Origin: Gordonia mangrovi
Lineage (GTDB): Bacteria > Actinomycetota > Actinomycetes > Mycobacteriales > Mycobacteriaceae
Assembly: GCF_024734075.1 (NCBI RefSeq)
Contig: NZ_CP102850.1
Coordinates: forward strand, 3,472,001-3,536,000
DNA length: 64,000 nucleotides
Reading direction: 5' to 3'
A program made the position numbers and the translations under genes. Shown here one piece after another: positions 18,294 to 27,157 of this stretch; the first letter of the stretch is position 1; each line of letters begins with the position of its first letter. The notes beneath the pieces are model-generated. The model made no database searches, was not told where the DNA came from, and was given only the letters and a program-made list of their open reading frames with translations.

Positions 18294-19777
18294 GCCTTTC
18301 CTGCCCCGACCGTGGCACGTCGCGGCGACGCGTGGGTACTGCGGGGTACGTAGTGTTGCGGCGGGAACCGGTCGGCGACGATGCCGCGCATCGACTCCAG
18401 GTCGCCGTCGATCAGTTCGTAGGCGCGCGCGGTGATCAGTACGTTGCCCAGCGCGGTCGCCTCGACGGGGCCGGCCAGCACCGACAGACCGAGGCGGTCG
18501 GCGGTGAGCTGGCACAGCAACCGGTTCTGCGACCCGCCACCGACGAGATGAACGGTCCGCACGTCCTTTCCGGTGAGCTCGGCTGCCTGGCGGACGGTGT
18601 CGGCGAACGCCGCGGCCAGGCTCTCCACGATGGCGCGCACCATCTCCGGGCGGGTCAGCGGCGGTGGCATTCCGCGTTCGGTGTACCAGTCGCGGATACG
18701 GCCGGGCATGTCGCCGGGCGGAAGGAACCGGGCGTCGTCGGTGTCGAAGACGTCGAACGTCGGGGTGACCTCCGCGGCTTGGGCGAGCAGTTCGGACAGA
18801 TCCGCCCGGTAGCCGTCGCGCTGATACTGGCGCACTGTCTCGCTGAGCAGCCAGAGGCCCATCACGTTGTGCAGATAGCGGATTCGTCCGTCGGCGCCGA
18901 CCTCGTTGGTGAAGTTGGCCTTCCAGCCCGCGCGGGACACATTCGGCGATTCGAGCTCCACACCGACGAGGCCCCAGGTGCCGCAGGAGATATAGGCCGC
19001 CGACGACGGGTCCATCGGAATGGCCGCGACGGCGGACGCGGTGTCATGGGATGCGACGGCGGTGACGTGCGGGGCCCCGGTCAGCCCGAGTCGCTCGACG
19101 ACGTCGGGCAGCAGCGGCCCCAGATCGCTTCCGGTCTCCACGATCTCGGGAAAGAGGCCGACCGGCAGATCCAGGCGCTCCATCATCGCGGTGTCCCACT
19201 GCCCATTGATGCCGAGCAGCCCGGTCGTCGAGGCGTTGGTGCGTTCGGTGCCGCGACGGCCGGTGAGCCAATAGGCGAGGAGATCGGGGATGAGGAGCGC
19301 GCTGTCGGCGTGATCGAGCAGACCGTCCCGCTTCTCGGCGGCCAACTGGTACACGGTGGTGAACGGCAGGAACTGCAGCCCGTTGCGCACGTACAGGTCC
19401 GCCGGCCCGAGTTCGGCGTGGACCGCCTCCACGCCGGCGGCCGTGCGCGCATCGCGGTAGTGATGCGGCAACCCGAGCATCCGACCGTCGCGCAGCAGCG
19501 CGTAGTCGACGGCCCACGAGTCGATGCCGACGCCGACCAGATCGTCGGCGCGCCGGCCGGCCTCGGCGAGTCCGGCGCACGCCTCGCGGAACAGCCCGGG
19601 GACGTCCCAGTGCAGCGCGGAACGTCGGCCGTTCCAGATGTGCACGGGATCGTTGCCGAACCGGGCCACCTGCTCGAGTTCGAGCCTGCCACGCGAGATG
19701 TCGGCGAGCATGACGCGCCCGCTGGTCGCGCCCAGGTCGATGGCGGCGACCTGGGCCGACCGAGTGGAGCGGCTCAT
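18290..19777 (-). CDS. rhaB: L-rhamnulokinase
   Basis: FGGY-family sugar kinase of 495 residues that phosphorylates L-rhamnulose at C1. The N-terminal phosphate loop is [14 protein letters not shown] at about residues 10-23. WAVDYALL near 90 and the [11 protein letters not shown] segment near 245 are typical of rhamnulokinases. The adenosine motif [18 protein letters not shown] lies near 400. It is flanked by four-base overlaps on both sides, with rhaEW upstream and the lldD-like gene downstream. Rhamnulokinase rather than xylulose or glycerol kinase is supported by the operon content. Confidence 0.92.
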   Translation of the reverse strand: MSRSTRSAQVAAIDLGATSGRVMLADISRGRLELEQVARFGNDPVHIWNGRRSALHWDVPGLFREACAGLAEAGRRADDLVGVGIDSWAVDYALLRDGRMLGLPHHYRDARTAAGVEAVHAELGPADLYVRNGLQFLPFTTVYQLAAEKRDGLLDHADSALLIPDLLAYWLTGRRGTERTNASTTGLLGINGQWDTAMMERLDLPVGLFPEIVETGSDLGPLLPDVVERLGLTGAPHVTAVASHDTASAVAAIPMDPSSAAYISCGTWGLVGVELESPNVSRAGWKANFTNEVGADGRIRYLHNVMGLWLLSETVRQYQRDGYRADLSELLAQAAEVTPTFDVFDTDDARFLPPGDMPGRIRDWYTERGMPPPLTRPEMVRAIVESLAAAFADTVRQAAELTGKDVRTVHLVGGGSQNRLLCQLTADRLGLSVLAGPVEATALGNVLITARAYELIDGDLESMRGIVADRFPPQHYVPRSTHASPRRATVGAGKA

Positions 19778-21810
19778 CGTAGGAACGCGGCCGCAACGCC
19801 CGCGTCGACGGGCACGTGCAGACCGGTGGTGTGGGAGAAGTCCGAGGTGCACAGCGCGAACGCGGCGTTGGCGATGTTCTCCGGCAGCACCTCCCGCTTG
19901 AGCAGGGTGCGCTGGGCGTAGAACTTGCCGAGATCCTTCTCCTCGACGCCGTACACGGCGGCGCGCTGGGCGCCCCAACCGCCGGCGAAGATGCCCGAGC
20001 CACGCACCACGCCGTCCGGGTTGATGCCGTTGACCTTGACGCCGTGCTCACCGAGCTCGGCGGCCAGCAATCGCACCTGATGCGCCTGGTCGGCCTTGGT
20101 CGCCGAGTAGGCGATGTTGTTGGGTCCGGCGAACACCGAGTTCTTCGACGAGATGTAGAGGATGTCGCCGCCGAGCTGCTGGTCGATCAGGGCGCGGGCG
20201 GCGGCCTTGGACACCAGGAACGAACCGCGGGCCATCACGTTGTGTTGCAGGTCCCAGTCGGCGGCGGTGGTGTCGAGCAACGACTTCGACAGTGACAGCC
20301 CGGCGTTGTTGACCACCAGGTCGATGCCGCCGAAGGCGAGCACGGTGGCATCGATCGCGGCCTGCACGGCGGCTTCGTCGGTGACGTCGGCGGCCACTCC
20401 GATCGCGACGTCGGTGCTGCCGATCTCCTCGGCGGCGGTCTGCGCCTTCGCGGCGTCGAGGTCGGCGATGACGACGCAGGCACCCTCGGCAGCGAGTCGT
20501 TGCGCGATGGCCTTGCCGATCCCCGAGGCCGCGCCGGTCACCAGTGCGATGCGGGTCGCCAGCGGCTTGGGCTTGGGCATCCGGGCGAGCTTGGCCTCTT
20601 CCAGCGCCCAGTATTCGATGCGGAACTTCTCCGACTCGTCGATGGGGGCGTAGGTGGACACGGCCTCGGCGCCACGCATCACGTTGATGGCGTTGAGGTA
20701 GAACTCGCCGGCCACGCGTGCGGTCTGCTTGTCCTTGCCGAAGCTGAACATGCCGACGCCGGGGACCAGCACGATGGCCGGGTCGGCGCCGCGCATCGCC
20801 GGGCTGTCGGCGGTGGCGTGGCGCTCGTAGTAGGCCGCGTAGTCGGCGCGGTAGCGCTCGTGCAGCGCAGTCAGTCGCTCTTTGCACTCGTCGACCGTCG
20901 CCGATGCGGGCAGGTCGAGCACCAGCGGCTTGACCTTGGTGCGCAGGAAGTGGTCGGGGCAGCTGGTGCCGAGTTCGGCCAAACGCGGATGTTCGGATGC
21001 GGCGAGGAAATCCAGCACCGGGTCGACGTCGGTGAAGTGACCGACCTGCGGCCGGTCCACCGAGGCGAGACCACGGATGAACGGCGCCAGCGCAGCGGCC
21101 TTCGCGCGCCGTTCGTCGGCGGCCAGCGCACCGTAGCCGTCGAGCTGCGTGCCGAACGGCTGCGGGCGGCCGTTGGCGGCGATGTAGCGTTCGGCGGACT
21201 CGATGATCTCCAGTGAGTTCGCCTCGGCCTCCGCGGAGGTGTCACCCCAGGCGGTGATGCCGTGACCACCGAGGATGCAGCCGATGGCCTGCGGGTTGGC
21301 CTGTTTGATCGCGGAGATGTCGAGGCCCAGTTGGAAGCCGGGGCGACGCCACGGCACCCAGACGACGCGGTCGTCGAAGATCTTGCGGGTCAACGCCTCA
21401 CCGTCGGCGGCGGTGGCGATGGCGATACCGGAATCGGGGTGCAGATGGTCGACGTGTGCGGCGTCGACGAGGCCGTGCATGGCGGTATCGATGGAGGGCG
21501 CGGCACCGCCCTTGCCGTGCAGGCAGTAGTCGAAGGCGGCCACCATCTCGTCCTCGCGGTCGAGACCGGGGTACACGTCGACGAGCGCGCGCATCCGGTC
21601 CAGCCGCAGGACGGCGAGGCCCTTCTCGGTGAGCGTGCCGAGGTCGCCGCCAGAGCCTTTGACCCACAGCAGGTCGACGTTCTCGCCGGTGACCGGGTCG
21701 GTGTCGGTGCCCTTGGCCGACGTGTTGCCGCCGGCGTAATTGGTGTTCTTCGGATCGGCGCCGAGGCGGTTGGACCGCGCGATGAGATCGGCGACAGCGG
21801 GGTTCGTCAT
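19774..21810 (-). CDS. rhaEW: Bifunctional L-rhamnulose-1-phosphate aldolase / L-lactaldehyde dehydrogenase
   Basis: Fusion protein of 678 residues. Residues about 15-390 are a class II (zinc) aldolase domain with NTSAKGTD, the metal site HVDHLHPDSG, and GGHGITAWG. Residues about 420-678 are a short-chain dehydrogenase (VTGAASGIGKAIAQRL, NNAG, catalytic AYSATKADQ). Such RhaEW fusions cleave rhamnulose-1-phosphate to dihydroxyacetone phosphate and L-lactaldehyde, and the SDR half oxidises the aldehyde to L-lactate. The ATG at 21810 is the first usable start; AGGAG lies 12 bases upstream, slightly far. The stop overlaps the rhaB start. Its product fits the lldD-like gene downstream. Confidence 0.93.
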   Translation of the reverse strand: MTNPAVADLIARSNRLGADPKNTNYAGGNTSAKGTDTDPVTGENVDLLWVKGSGGDLGTLTEKGLAVLRLDRMRALVDVYPGLDREDEMVAAFDYCLHGKGGAAPSIDTAMHGLVDAAHVDHLHPDSGIAIATAADGEALTRKIFDDRVVWVPWRRPGFQLGLDISAIKQANPQAIGCILGGHGITAWGDTSAEAEANSLEIIESAERYIAANGRPQPFGTQLDGYGALAADERRAKAAALAPFIRGLASVDRPQVGHFTDVDPVLDFLAASEHPRLAELGTSCPDHFLRTKVKPLVLDLPASATVDECKERLTALHERYRADYAAYYERHATADSPAMRGADPAIVLVPGVGMFSFGKDKQTARVAGEFYLNAINVMRGAEAVSTYAPIDESEKFRIEYWALEEAKLARMPKPKPLATRIALVTGAASGIGKAIAQRLAAEGACVVIADLDAAKAQTAAEEIGSTDVAIGVAADVTDEAAVQAAIDATVLAFGGIDLVVNNAGLSLSKSLLDTTAADWDLQHNVMARGSFLVSKAAARALIDQQLGGDILYISSKNSVFAGPNNIAYSATKADQAHQVRLLAAELGEHGVKVNGINPDGVVRGSGIFAGGWGAQRAAVYGVEEKDLGKFYAQRTLLKREVLPENIANAAFALCTSDFSHTTGLHVPVDAGVAAAFLR

Positions 21811-21845
21811 GAGTTCGTTTACTCCTCGAGTTGTGGGTCGGAAGG

Positions 21846-23006
21846 TCAGGCGCCCCAGGAGGACTGGGTGCCCCCCACGCGCTCGTCGGCGATGCGCTCG
21901 GCGTAGCCGGAGGTGGCGAAGGCGGCCATCGGATCGGCCGGCAGACCGCGGGATTCGCGGCGCTGCGCGAGCATCGGGCGGACGTCGGTGTAGAAGGCGT
22001 CCATCATGATGGCGTTGGCGCCCAGCACATCGCCGGCCTCCTGGGCGGCGGTCAGGGCGTCGGTGTCCACGAGCAGTGCACGTGCGGTCATCTCCTGCAC
22101 ATTGAGCACCGAGCGGATCTGGCCGGGAATCTTCTCCTCGACGTTGTGGCATTGATCGAGCATCAGCGCGACCGGGGATCCGGTGTCCAGGCCACCGCCG
22201 CGCACCACCTCGAACAGGATGCGGAACAGTTGGAACGGGTCCGCGGCGCCGACGATGAGGTCGTCGTCGGCGTAGAAGCGGGAGTTGAAGTCGAAGGAAC
22301 CGAGCTTGCCGAGGCGCAGCAGCTGGGCGACGATGAACTCGATGTTGGTGCCCGGCGCGTGGTGGCCGGTGTCGAGGCAGACCATCGCCCGTTCGCCGAG
22401 CGCGCTGGCGTGGGCATACGAGGTGCCCCAGTCGGGGACGTCGGTCACGTAGGTCGCGGGCTCGAAGAACTTGTACTCCAGCACGAGCCGCTGATCGTCG
22501 CCGATGTGCTGGTAGATGGTGGCCAGCGATTCGGCGAGCCGGTCCTGACGGCCGCGGATATCGCCCTGACCGGGGTAGTTGGTGCCGTCGGCGAGCCAGA
22601 TCTTCAGATCGCGCGAACCGGTCTGACCCATCACGTCGATGCAGGCGAGGTGGTGGTCGATGGCCTTCTGCCGCACCGTCTTGTCGGTGTGGGTGAGACT
22701 GCCGAACTTGTAGTCGTCGTCCTGAAAGGTGTTGGAGTTGATGGTGCCCAGCCGGACGCCGAGATCGGCGGCGTAGGACCCCAGCACACGGTAGTCGTCG
22801 ACGGTGTCCCACGGGATGTGCAGTGCAACCGAGGGTGCCAGACCGGTCAGTTCGTTGACCTTCGCGGCGTCGGCGATCTTCTCGTGGATGGTGCGGGGCG
22901 TGCCCGGGGTGCCGAACACCTTGAAACGGGTGCCGGAGTTGCCGAACGCCCAGGAAGGGAGCTCGATCTCGAGGTTGTCGAGAATCGTCTCGTCAAAGGT
23001 GGTCAT
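21846..23006 (-). CDS. rhaI: L-rhamnose isomerase (RhaI type)
   Basis: TIM-barrel sugar isomerase of 386 residues that converts L-rhamnose to L-rhamnulose. It is of the Pseudomonas stutzeri RhaI type, not the E. coli RhaA type. Typical stretches are SVALHIPWD near residue 60, KIWLADGTNYPGQ near 137, LEYKFFEPATY near 180, CLDTGHHAPGTNIEF near 214, and FDFNSRFYADDDL near 240 with the metal ligands. The ATG has AAGGA 8-12 bases upstream. It is preceded by a palindromic operator 70 bases upstream, so it may have its own promoter inside the operon. Confidence 0.94.
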   Translation of the reverse strand: MTTFDETILDNLEIELPSWAFGNSGTRFKVFGTPGTPRTIHEKIADAAKVNELTGLAPSVALHIPWDTVDDYRVLGSYAADLGVRLGTINSNTFQDDDYKFGSLTHTDKTVRQKAIDHHLACIDVMGQTGSRDLKIWLADGTNYPGQGDIRGRQDRLAESLATIYQHIGDDQRLVLEYKFFEPATYVTDVPDWGTSYAHASALGERAMVCLDTGHHAPGTNIEFIVAQLLRLGKLGSFDFNSRFYADDDLIVGAADPFQLFRILFEVVRGGGLDTGSPVALMLDQCHNVEEKIPGQIRSVLNVQEMTARALLVDTDALTAAQEAGDVLGANAIMMDAFYTDVRPMLAQRRESRGLPADPMAAFATSGYAERIADERVGGTQSSWGA

Positions 23007-23075
23007 GAGGAGGTCCTTCTGTGGAGTCCCCGCCGCCGGCGTCGGGGGAGGAGATGCACCGGCGGCGGGGAAGTG

Positions 23076-23087
23076 TGAAACGTTTCA
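23076..23087. promoter_or_regulatory. Internal LacI-type operator upstream of rhaI
   Basis: TGAAACGTTTCA is a perfect 12-base palindrome with the central CG typical of LacI-family sites. It is the same core as the 24963-24980 site. It lies between the MFS stop and the rhaI start, 70 bases before the ATG. Confidence 0.75.
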
Positions 23088-23117
23088 ATCGAGAGCGGTA
23101 GGCGCCGGTCGGGCGAG

Positions 23118-24473
23118 TCAGCGGCCGGCCGGCTCGGCGACGACGTCCTCGGTGGCCCGCACCGTCGGTGACTGCTCGACGAGGTCGGGTGACATCGGCA
23201 CACCGTAGCGCTCGACCTCGATCTCCTGCAGCGTCTTGCCCTGGGTCTTCGGTGCCCAGATGGCCCCGATGACCAATGCGACGGTCAGCAGGCCGACGAG
23301 CAGAGCGCCGACCGCCGGCAGGCCGGTCGCGGCCAGCATCGTCGGGAAGAAGTAGCTGAGCAGGCCGGTGGCGGCGCGGACGGCGAAGAACATGATGCCC
23401 TGCGCGCTGGCCCGGTACGGGGTGGCGAACAGTTCGCTGGCCCACAGGCTGTAGAAGGCCTGGGCGCCGATGCCGGACGAGATGCCCCACAGGACGGCGA
23501 AGATCAGCATGGTGGCGATGCCGCTGTCGGTGAACAGGACCAGGACGAGCCAGCCGACGATGCCGAGGGCGGCGCCGAAGACGTAGAGGCCGCGCTGTGA
23601 GACGCGGTCGGCGTAGCGCATGAAGCCGAAGTAGGTGGCCAGCACGGTGCAGCCCCACACGAGCACCTGCAGCAGGTTCTGCTGCACCTCGCTCTCGAGC
23701 CCCGCGGTCTCGTAGACCCGCGGCATGAAGATGCCCGCCTGGCCGGCCACGGTGTTCCAGAAGAGGTAGATGCCGCCGAGCAGCAGCAGTGCGGTGATGT
23801 TGACCTTGCGGGAGAACAATCCCTTGACGCCACGGGCGCCGACCGCGGATTCGATCTCCTGCGGCTCGCGCGCGGCCTCGTCCTTCCAGATCTTCGATTC
23901 GGCAAGACCCTGGCGAATCCACCAGACCACCGCGGCGACCACGAACAGGTGCAGGAAGATCAGGCGCGAACCGAGCAGTCCGAGGGGCGCGAGCGCCGCG
24001 GCCAGCGCGAAGCCGATGAGCGGGCCCACCGACCAGGCGAGCTGCGCGGTACCGACGTGCTTCGCGCGTTCCACTGATGGGGCCTCTTCGGCGATGTAGG
24101 TCCAGGATGCCGGCACTCCGGCCCCGACCGCGATGCCGGTGATGATGAAGGCCGCCAGCAGCATCGAGTAGTTGACCGCGAACGCCGCGAGCAGCACGCC
24201 CGCCATGTAGACGAGCAGATCGTAGGTGTAGATCTTCTTGCGGCCGAAGCGGTCGCACAACGGGCCGCCGATCGCGGCGCCGATGGCCGCACCGAAGGCG
24301 TTCGCGCTCAGGGCCGCGAGCAGCCCGACGGCGAAGTTGCTGATGCCGAACTCGTCCTGCCAGAACGCCAGGCTGGTGGCGATGGCGATGATGGAACCGG
24401 CCTCGATGTAGTTCGACATGGCGACCGAGATGGTCGCCCGCCAGCCGGTGGTGGAGCGCGCTCCTACTTTCAT
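23118..24473 (-). CDS. MFS sugar transporter, probable L-rhamnose permease
   Basis: Major facilitator protein of 451 residues with about twelve predicted membrane spans. The loop 2-3 motif is GGPLCDRFGRKKIY near residue 72, and SWTYIAEEAPSVERAKHVG near 125 resembles sugar-porter loops. A central cytoplasmic loop (residues about 195-225) is charged. The ATG at 24473 follows AAGGAAG. It lies between rhaM and rhaI in the rhamnose operon, so L-rhamnose import is the likely role; the sequence alone does not fix the sugar. Confidence 0.87.
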   Translation of the reverse strand: MKVGARSTTGWRATISVAMSNYIEAGSIIAIATSLAFWQDEFGISNFAVGLLAALSANAFGAAIGAAIGGPLCDRFGRKKIYTYDLLVYMAGVLLAAFAVNYSMLLAAFIITGIAVGAGVPASWTYIAEEAPSVERAKHVGTAQLAWSVGPLIGFALAAALAPLGLLGSRLIFLHLFVVAAVVWWIRQGLAESKIWKDEAAREPQEIESAVGARGVKGLFSRKVNITALLLLGGIYLFWNTVAGQAGIFMPRVYETAGLESEVQQNLLQVLVWGCTVLATYFGFMRYADRVSQRGLYVFGAALGIVGWLVLVLFTDSGIATMLIFAVLWGISSGIGAQAFYSLWASELFATPYRASAQGIMFFAVRAATGLLSYFFPTMLAATGLPAVGALLVGLLTVALVIGAIWAPKTQGKTLQEIEVERYGVPMSPDLVEQSPTVRATEDVVAEPAGR

Positions 24474-24551
24474 GGTGCTTCCTTGCGTCGATCTCAGTAG
24501 AGAGGGTGGGGTCGATGAGGTCAAGCCGGGTCGGGGATGGAGGTGCTCCGA

Positions 24552-24902
24552 TCAGTCGAGGTGGAAGTACTCGAGCAGTTCGCTGCGTACGGTGTCCGGG
24601 TTGGCGCCGGCGGCGCAGTCGGCGGTGTTCGCGGGCAGGAAGTACTGCGACATCTGCGCCTGCCAGCGAGCGTTGACGTCGGTGGCCTCCATCGCCGCCG
24701 TGGCTCTGGCGAAGTCTTCGGTCTCGAGGTAACCGACGATCATTCCGTCGTCGCGGCGTAGAAACAGCGAGTAGTTGTTCCAGCCGGCCTCGCCCAGGGC
24801 GTCGAGCATCTCGGGCCAGACGGTGGTGTGCGCCTCGAGGTAGTCCTCCACGCGCTCGGGCTTGAGATGCATCACGAAGCAGACGCGTTGGCGCTCGGGC
24901 AC
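24552..24902 (-). CDS. rhaM: L-rhamnose mutarotase
   Basis: RhaM/RhaU-type mutarotase of 116 residues that interconverts alpha and beta anomers of L-rhamnose. The family pattern is complete: CFVMHLKPERVEDYLEAHTT near residues 8-27 with the active-site His, VWPEMLDALGEAGWNNYSLF, VGYLETEDF near 63, and NARWQAQMSQYF near 82. The GTG at 24902 is chosen because AAGGAGG lies eight bases upstream; the frame stays open further up without a better start. It is the first gene of the rhamnose operon, 60 bases after the operator. Confidence 0.93.
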   Translation of the reverse strand: MPERQRVCFVMHLKPERVEDYLEAHTTVWPEMLDALGEAGWNNYSLFLRRDDGMIVGYLETEDFARATAAMEATDVNARWQAQMSQYFLPANTADCAAGANPDTVRSELLEYFHLD

Positions 24903-24962
24903 AGCCCACCTCCTTGATCGTCGTTCCGGCCGGCGGGCGATCCGCCGTGGCACATCTGCGCT

Positions 24963-24980
24963 TTTTGAAACGTTTCAAAA
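24963..24980. promoter_or_regulatory. Main operator of the rhamnose operon
   Basis: TTTTGAAACGTTTCAAAA is a perfect 18-base palindrome 60 bases upstream of rhaM. It shares the core TGAAACGTTTCA with the site upstream of rhaI. The length and central CG fit a LacI-family repressor such as the one at 15854-16873. Confidence 0.85.
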
Positions 24981-25090
24981 TGTGATGGCGACTACAGTAG
25001 GGCACCGCTTGTGTCTCCGTCAAGGTGGGTGGTGCGTCACGCCCGGGTCGGCTGGGAGATCGAGGGCCCATCAGGCGGGCGGTGCCGGTC

Positions 25091-26191
25091 TCAGGGCAGG
25101 ATGCGCGCACCCAGTTCCGCGACGACTTCGTGCGGTTGGCCGAACAACTGCGCGCTGCCGTGAGCGCGTTTGAAGAACAGCGAGATGTCGTGTTCGGCGG
25201 TGATCCCGATGCCGCCGTGCAGTTGGATACCCTCGCCCGCCACCGCCTGAAATGCCTCGGAACAGTGGACATGGGCGGCCGCGGCCAGATCCTCGGCGTC
25301 GGGGGTGCCGGCGGTGACGGCCGCGACGGCAGCGCGTGAGATCGAGCGGGAACTCTCGACGAGCGCATACATGTCGGCCATGCGGTGTTTGAGTGCTTGG
25401 AAAGACCCGATGATTCGCCCGAATTGCTTGCGGGACTTGGTGTATTCGACGGTGAGGTCGAGTGCGGCCGCAGTTCCCCCGACCTGTTCGGCCGACAGCA
25501 GCGCCCACGCCAGTGCGCGCAGGCGGCCGGCCAGATCGGGCCCGGCCGGGATCGATCGGGCCGGCGCCTCGTCGAAGGTCACCCGCGACAATGGTCTGCT
25601 CGGGTCGACGACCGGTAGCGGCGTCACGGTGACACCGTCGGTGTTCGACTCGACGGCATGCAGAGTGACCCTGTCGACGTCGCCGGCGAGTACCACGAAC
25701 AGGTCCGCCGATTCGCCATCGAGGACGTAATCGGCGGTGCCCGACAGCAGCCCGGCATCGGCCGTCACCCCGGGAGTGGACCAGCCGTGCCGGCCGGCCC
25801 AGCAGACGGTGGCGACGCACTCGCCGGACGCAATACCGGGCAGCAGGTCTCGACTCGTCGATTCGTCGTCGGCGAGCAGGATGGCCGCGGTGGCGACCGC
25901 GGTGGCGAGGATCGGCACCGGGGTCAACGCTCGTCCGAATTCCTCGAGGACCGCCCCGGTTTCGCTGAATGCGGCGCCGCCACCGCCGTACTCCTCCGGA
26001 ATCGGTAGCGACGCGGCGCCGATCTCGGTGCACAGCGTAGACCACAGGGTGCGATCCATGCGCGGCGTCAGCCGCATGGCCGCCCGGGCACTGGTCGAAT
26101 CCGCACGCCGGCCGACCAGTTCCCGGATGGCGTCGGCCAGTGCCGCACGTTCGTCGGCGGAGATGGTCGCGGTGTCAGCGGTCACGGTCAC
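25091..26191 (-). CDS. Acyl-CoA dehydrogenase-like subunit
   Basis: Acyl-CoA dehydrogenase-fold protein of 366 residues, FadE type. The N-terminal helical domain has LPIPEEYGGGG near residue 65. The C-terminal domain has YTKSRKQFGRIIGSFQALKHRMADM near 250-274 and GGIGITAEHDISLFFKRAH near 330. The usual catalytic Glu position of medium-chain enzymes (EGT) is not seen, and the flavin-contact middle domain is short. That pattern fits the partner subunit of an alpha2-beta2 enzyme as described for actinobacterial steroid FadEs. The GTG start overlaps the upstream stop by four bases. It is the last gene of the operon. Confidence 0.88.
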   Translation of the reverse strand: MTVTADTATISADERAALADAIRELVGRRADSTSARAAMRLTPRMDRTLWSTLCTEIGAASLPIPEEYGGGGAAFSETGAVLEEFGRALTPVPILATAVATAAILLADDESTSRDLLPGIASGECVATVCWAGRHGWSTPGVTADAGLLSGTADYVLDGESADLFVVLAGDVDRVTLHAVESNTDGVTVTPLPVVDPSRPLSRVTFDEAPARSIPAGPDLAGRLRALAWALLSAEQVGGTAAALDLTVEYTKSRKQFGRIIGSFQALKHRMADMYALVESSRSISRAAVAAVTAGTPDAEDLAAAAHVHCSEAFQAVAGEGIQLHGGIGITAEHDISLFFKRAHGSAQLFGQPHEVVAELGARILP

Positions 26192-27153
26192 AGTGACTCC
26201 AGAATTCGTCGGCGCAGATCGGCGGGGGTGCCCCAGGCGGTGAGCAGCGCCCGGGTCTTGGTGAGATACAGCGACAGGTCGTGTTCAGTGGTGTATCCGA
26301 TGGCGCCCAACACCTGCAGCGCGCGACGAGATGCCAGGTAGGCGGCATCGCCTGCGGCCACCTTCGCGGCGGCGACGTCGCGCCGCACATCGGTGCCCTC
26401 CGGCACCAGTCCGTCGATGCCGAGCGCGGCGGCGTACACCAACGGTCGGGCCATCTCGACTGCGATCGCGACGTCCGCGAGGTGATGTTTGACCGCCTGG
26501 AACGACCCGATCGACCGGCCGAACTGATTGCGCGCCTGCGCATAATCGGCGGCCAGGGTCAGCATCGCACCGGCCATGCCCAGCAGTTGAGCGGCGGTGG
26601 CCAAGGTGCCGATGTCCACGGCGTCGTCGACTGCGACGGCGTCGGCCAACACCTCGCCGGGGCTGAGTTCGGCCAGAATGCGGGTGGGGTCGACGGTGGC
26701 GACCCGATCACCGGCGGTCGCCGTGCTCAGCACGCCATCCCGCACGAGGTAGGACGCCTCGGCGAGCGGTGCCAGGGGAGCGGTGGGCGGGATCGCGCAG
26801 GTGGCCAGGGCGCCCTCCGCGAGTGCGCTCACCCGCTCGCCGGTGACCCCCGCGGTGTGGAACAGCACAGGCAACACCGCGACGGTCTCCACGATCGGCC
26901 CCGGCAGTGCGTGCCGGCCGATCTGCTCCATCGCGACGGTCATCTCGATCGCGCCGGCCGACGCGCCACCACAGGATTCGTCGATGAGGAGTCCGTTGAC
27001 GCCGGTGTCGGCCAGGGCCGCGATCACTTCCATGACCGGCCGGTGATCCCCGTGGCTCCAGGCGCGGGCGCGCGCCGGGATGTCGGCCTTGGTCAGCAGC
27101 GCGTCGACCGTCGACGCGAGGTCGTCGTGGACGTCGGAGAGGAGGAAGTCCAT
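26188..27153 (-). CDS. Acyl-CoA dehydrogenase-like subunit
   Basis: Shorter acyl-CoA dehydrogenase homologue of 321 residues. The start MDFLLSDVHDDLASTVDALL is typical. The family marker QARNQFGRSIGSFQAVKHHLADV lies near residue 210, and GAIGYTTEHDLSLYLTKT near 290. No catalytic glutamate is visible in the standard place, so it probably works as a non-catalytic partner. It overlaps the next gene by four bases and follows the 388-residue dehydrogenase by four bases. From memory, M. tuberculosis echA13-fadE17-fadE18 have a similar order, with one dehydrogenase fewer. Confidence 0.88.
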   Translation of the reverse strand: MDFLLSDVHDDLASTVDALLTKADIPARARAWSHGDHRPVMEVIAALADTGVNGLLIDESCGGASAGAIEMTVAMEQIGRHALPGPIVETVAVLPVLFHTAGVTGERVSALAEGALATCAIPPTAPLAPLAEASYLVRDGVLSTATAGDRVATVDPTRILAELSPGEVLADAVAVDDAVDIGTLATAAQLLGMAGAMLTLAADYAQARNQFGRSIGSFQAVKHHLADVAIAVEMARPLVYAAALGIDGLVPEGTDVRRDVAAAKVAAGDAAYLASRRALQVLGAIGYTTEHDLSLYLTKTRALLTAWGTPADLRRRILESL

Positions 27154-27157
27154 GATG

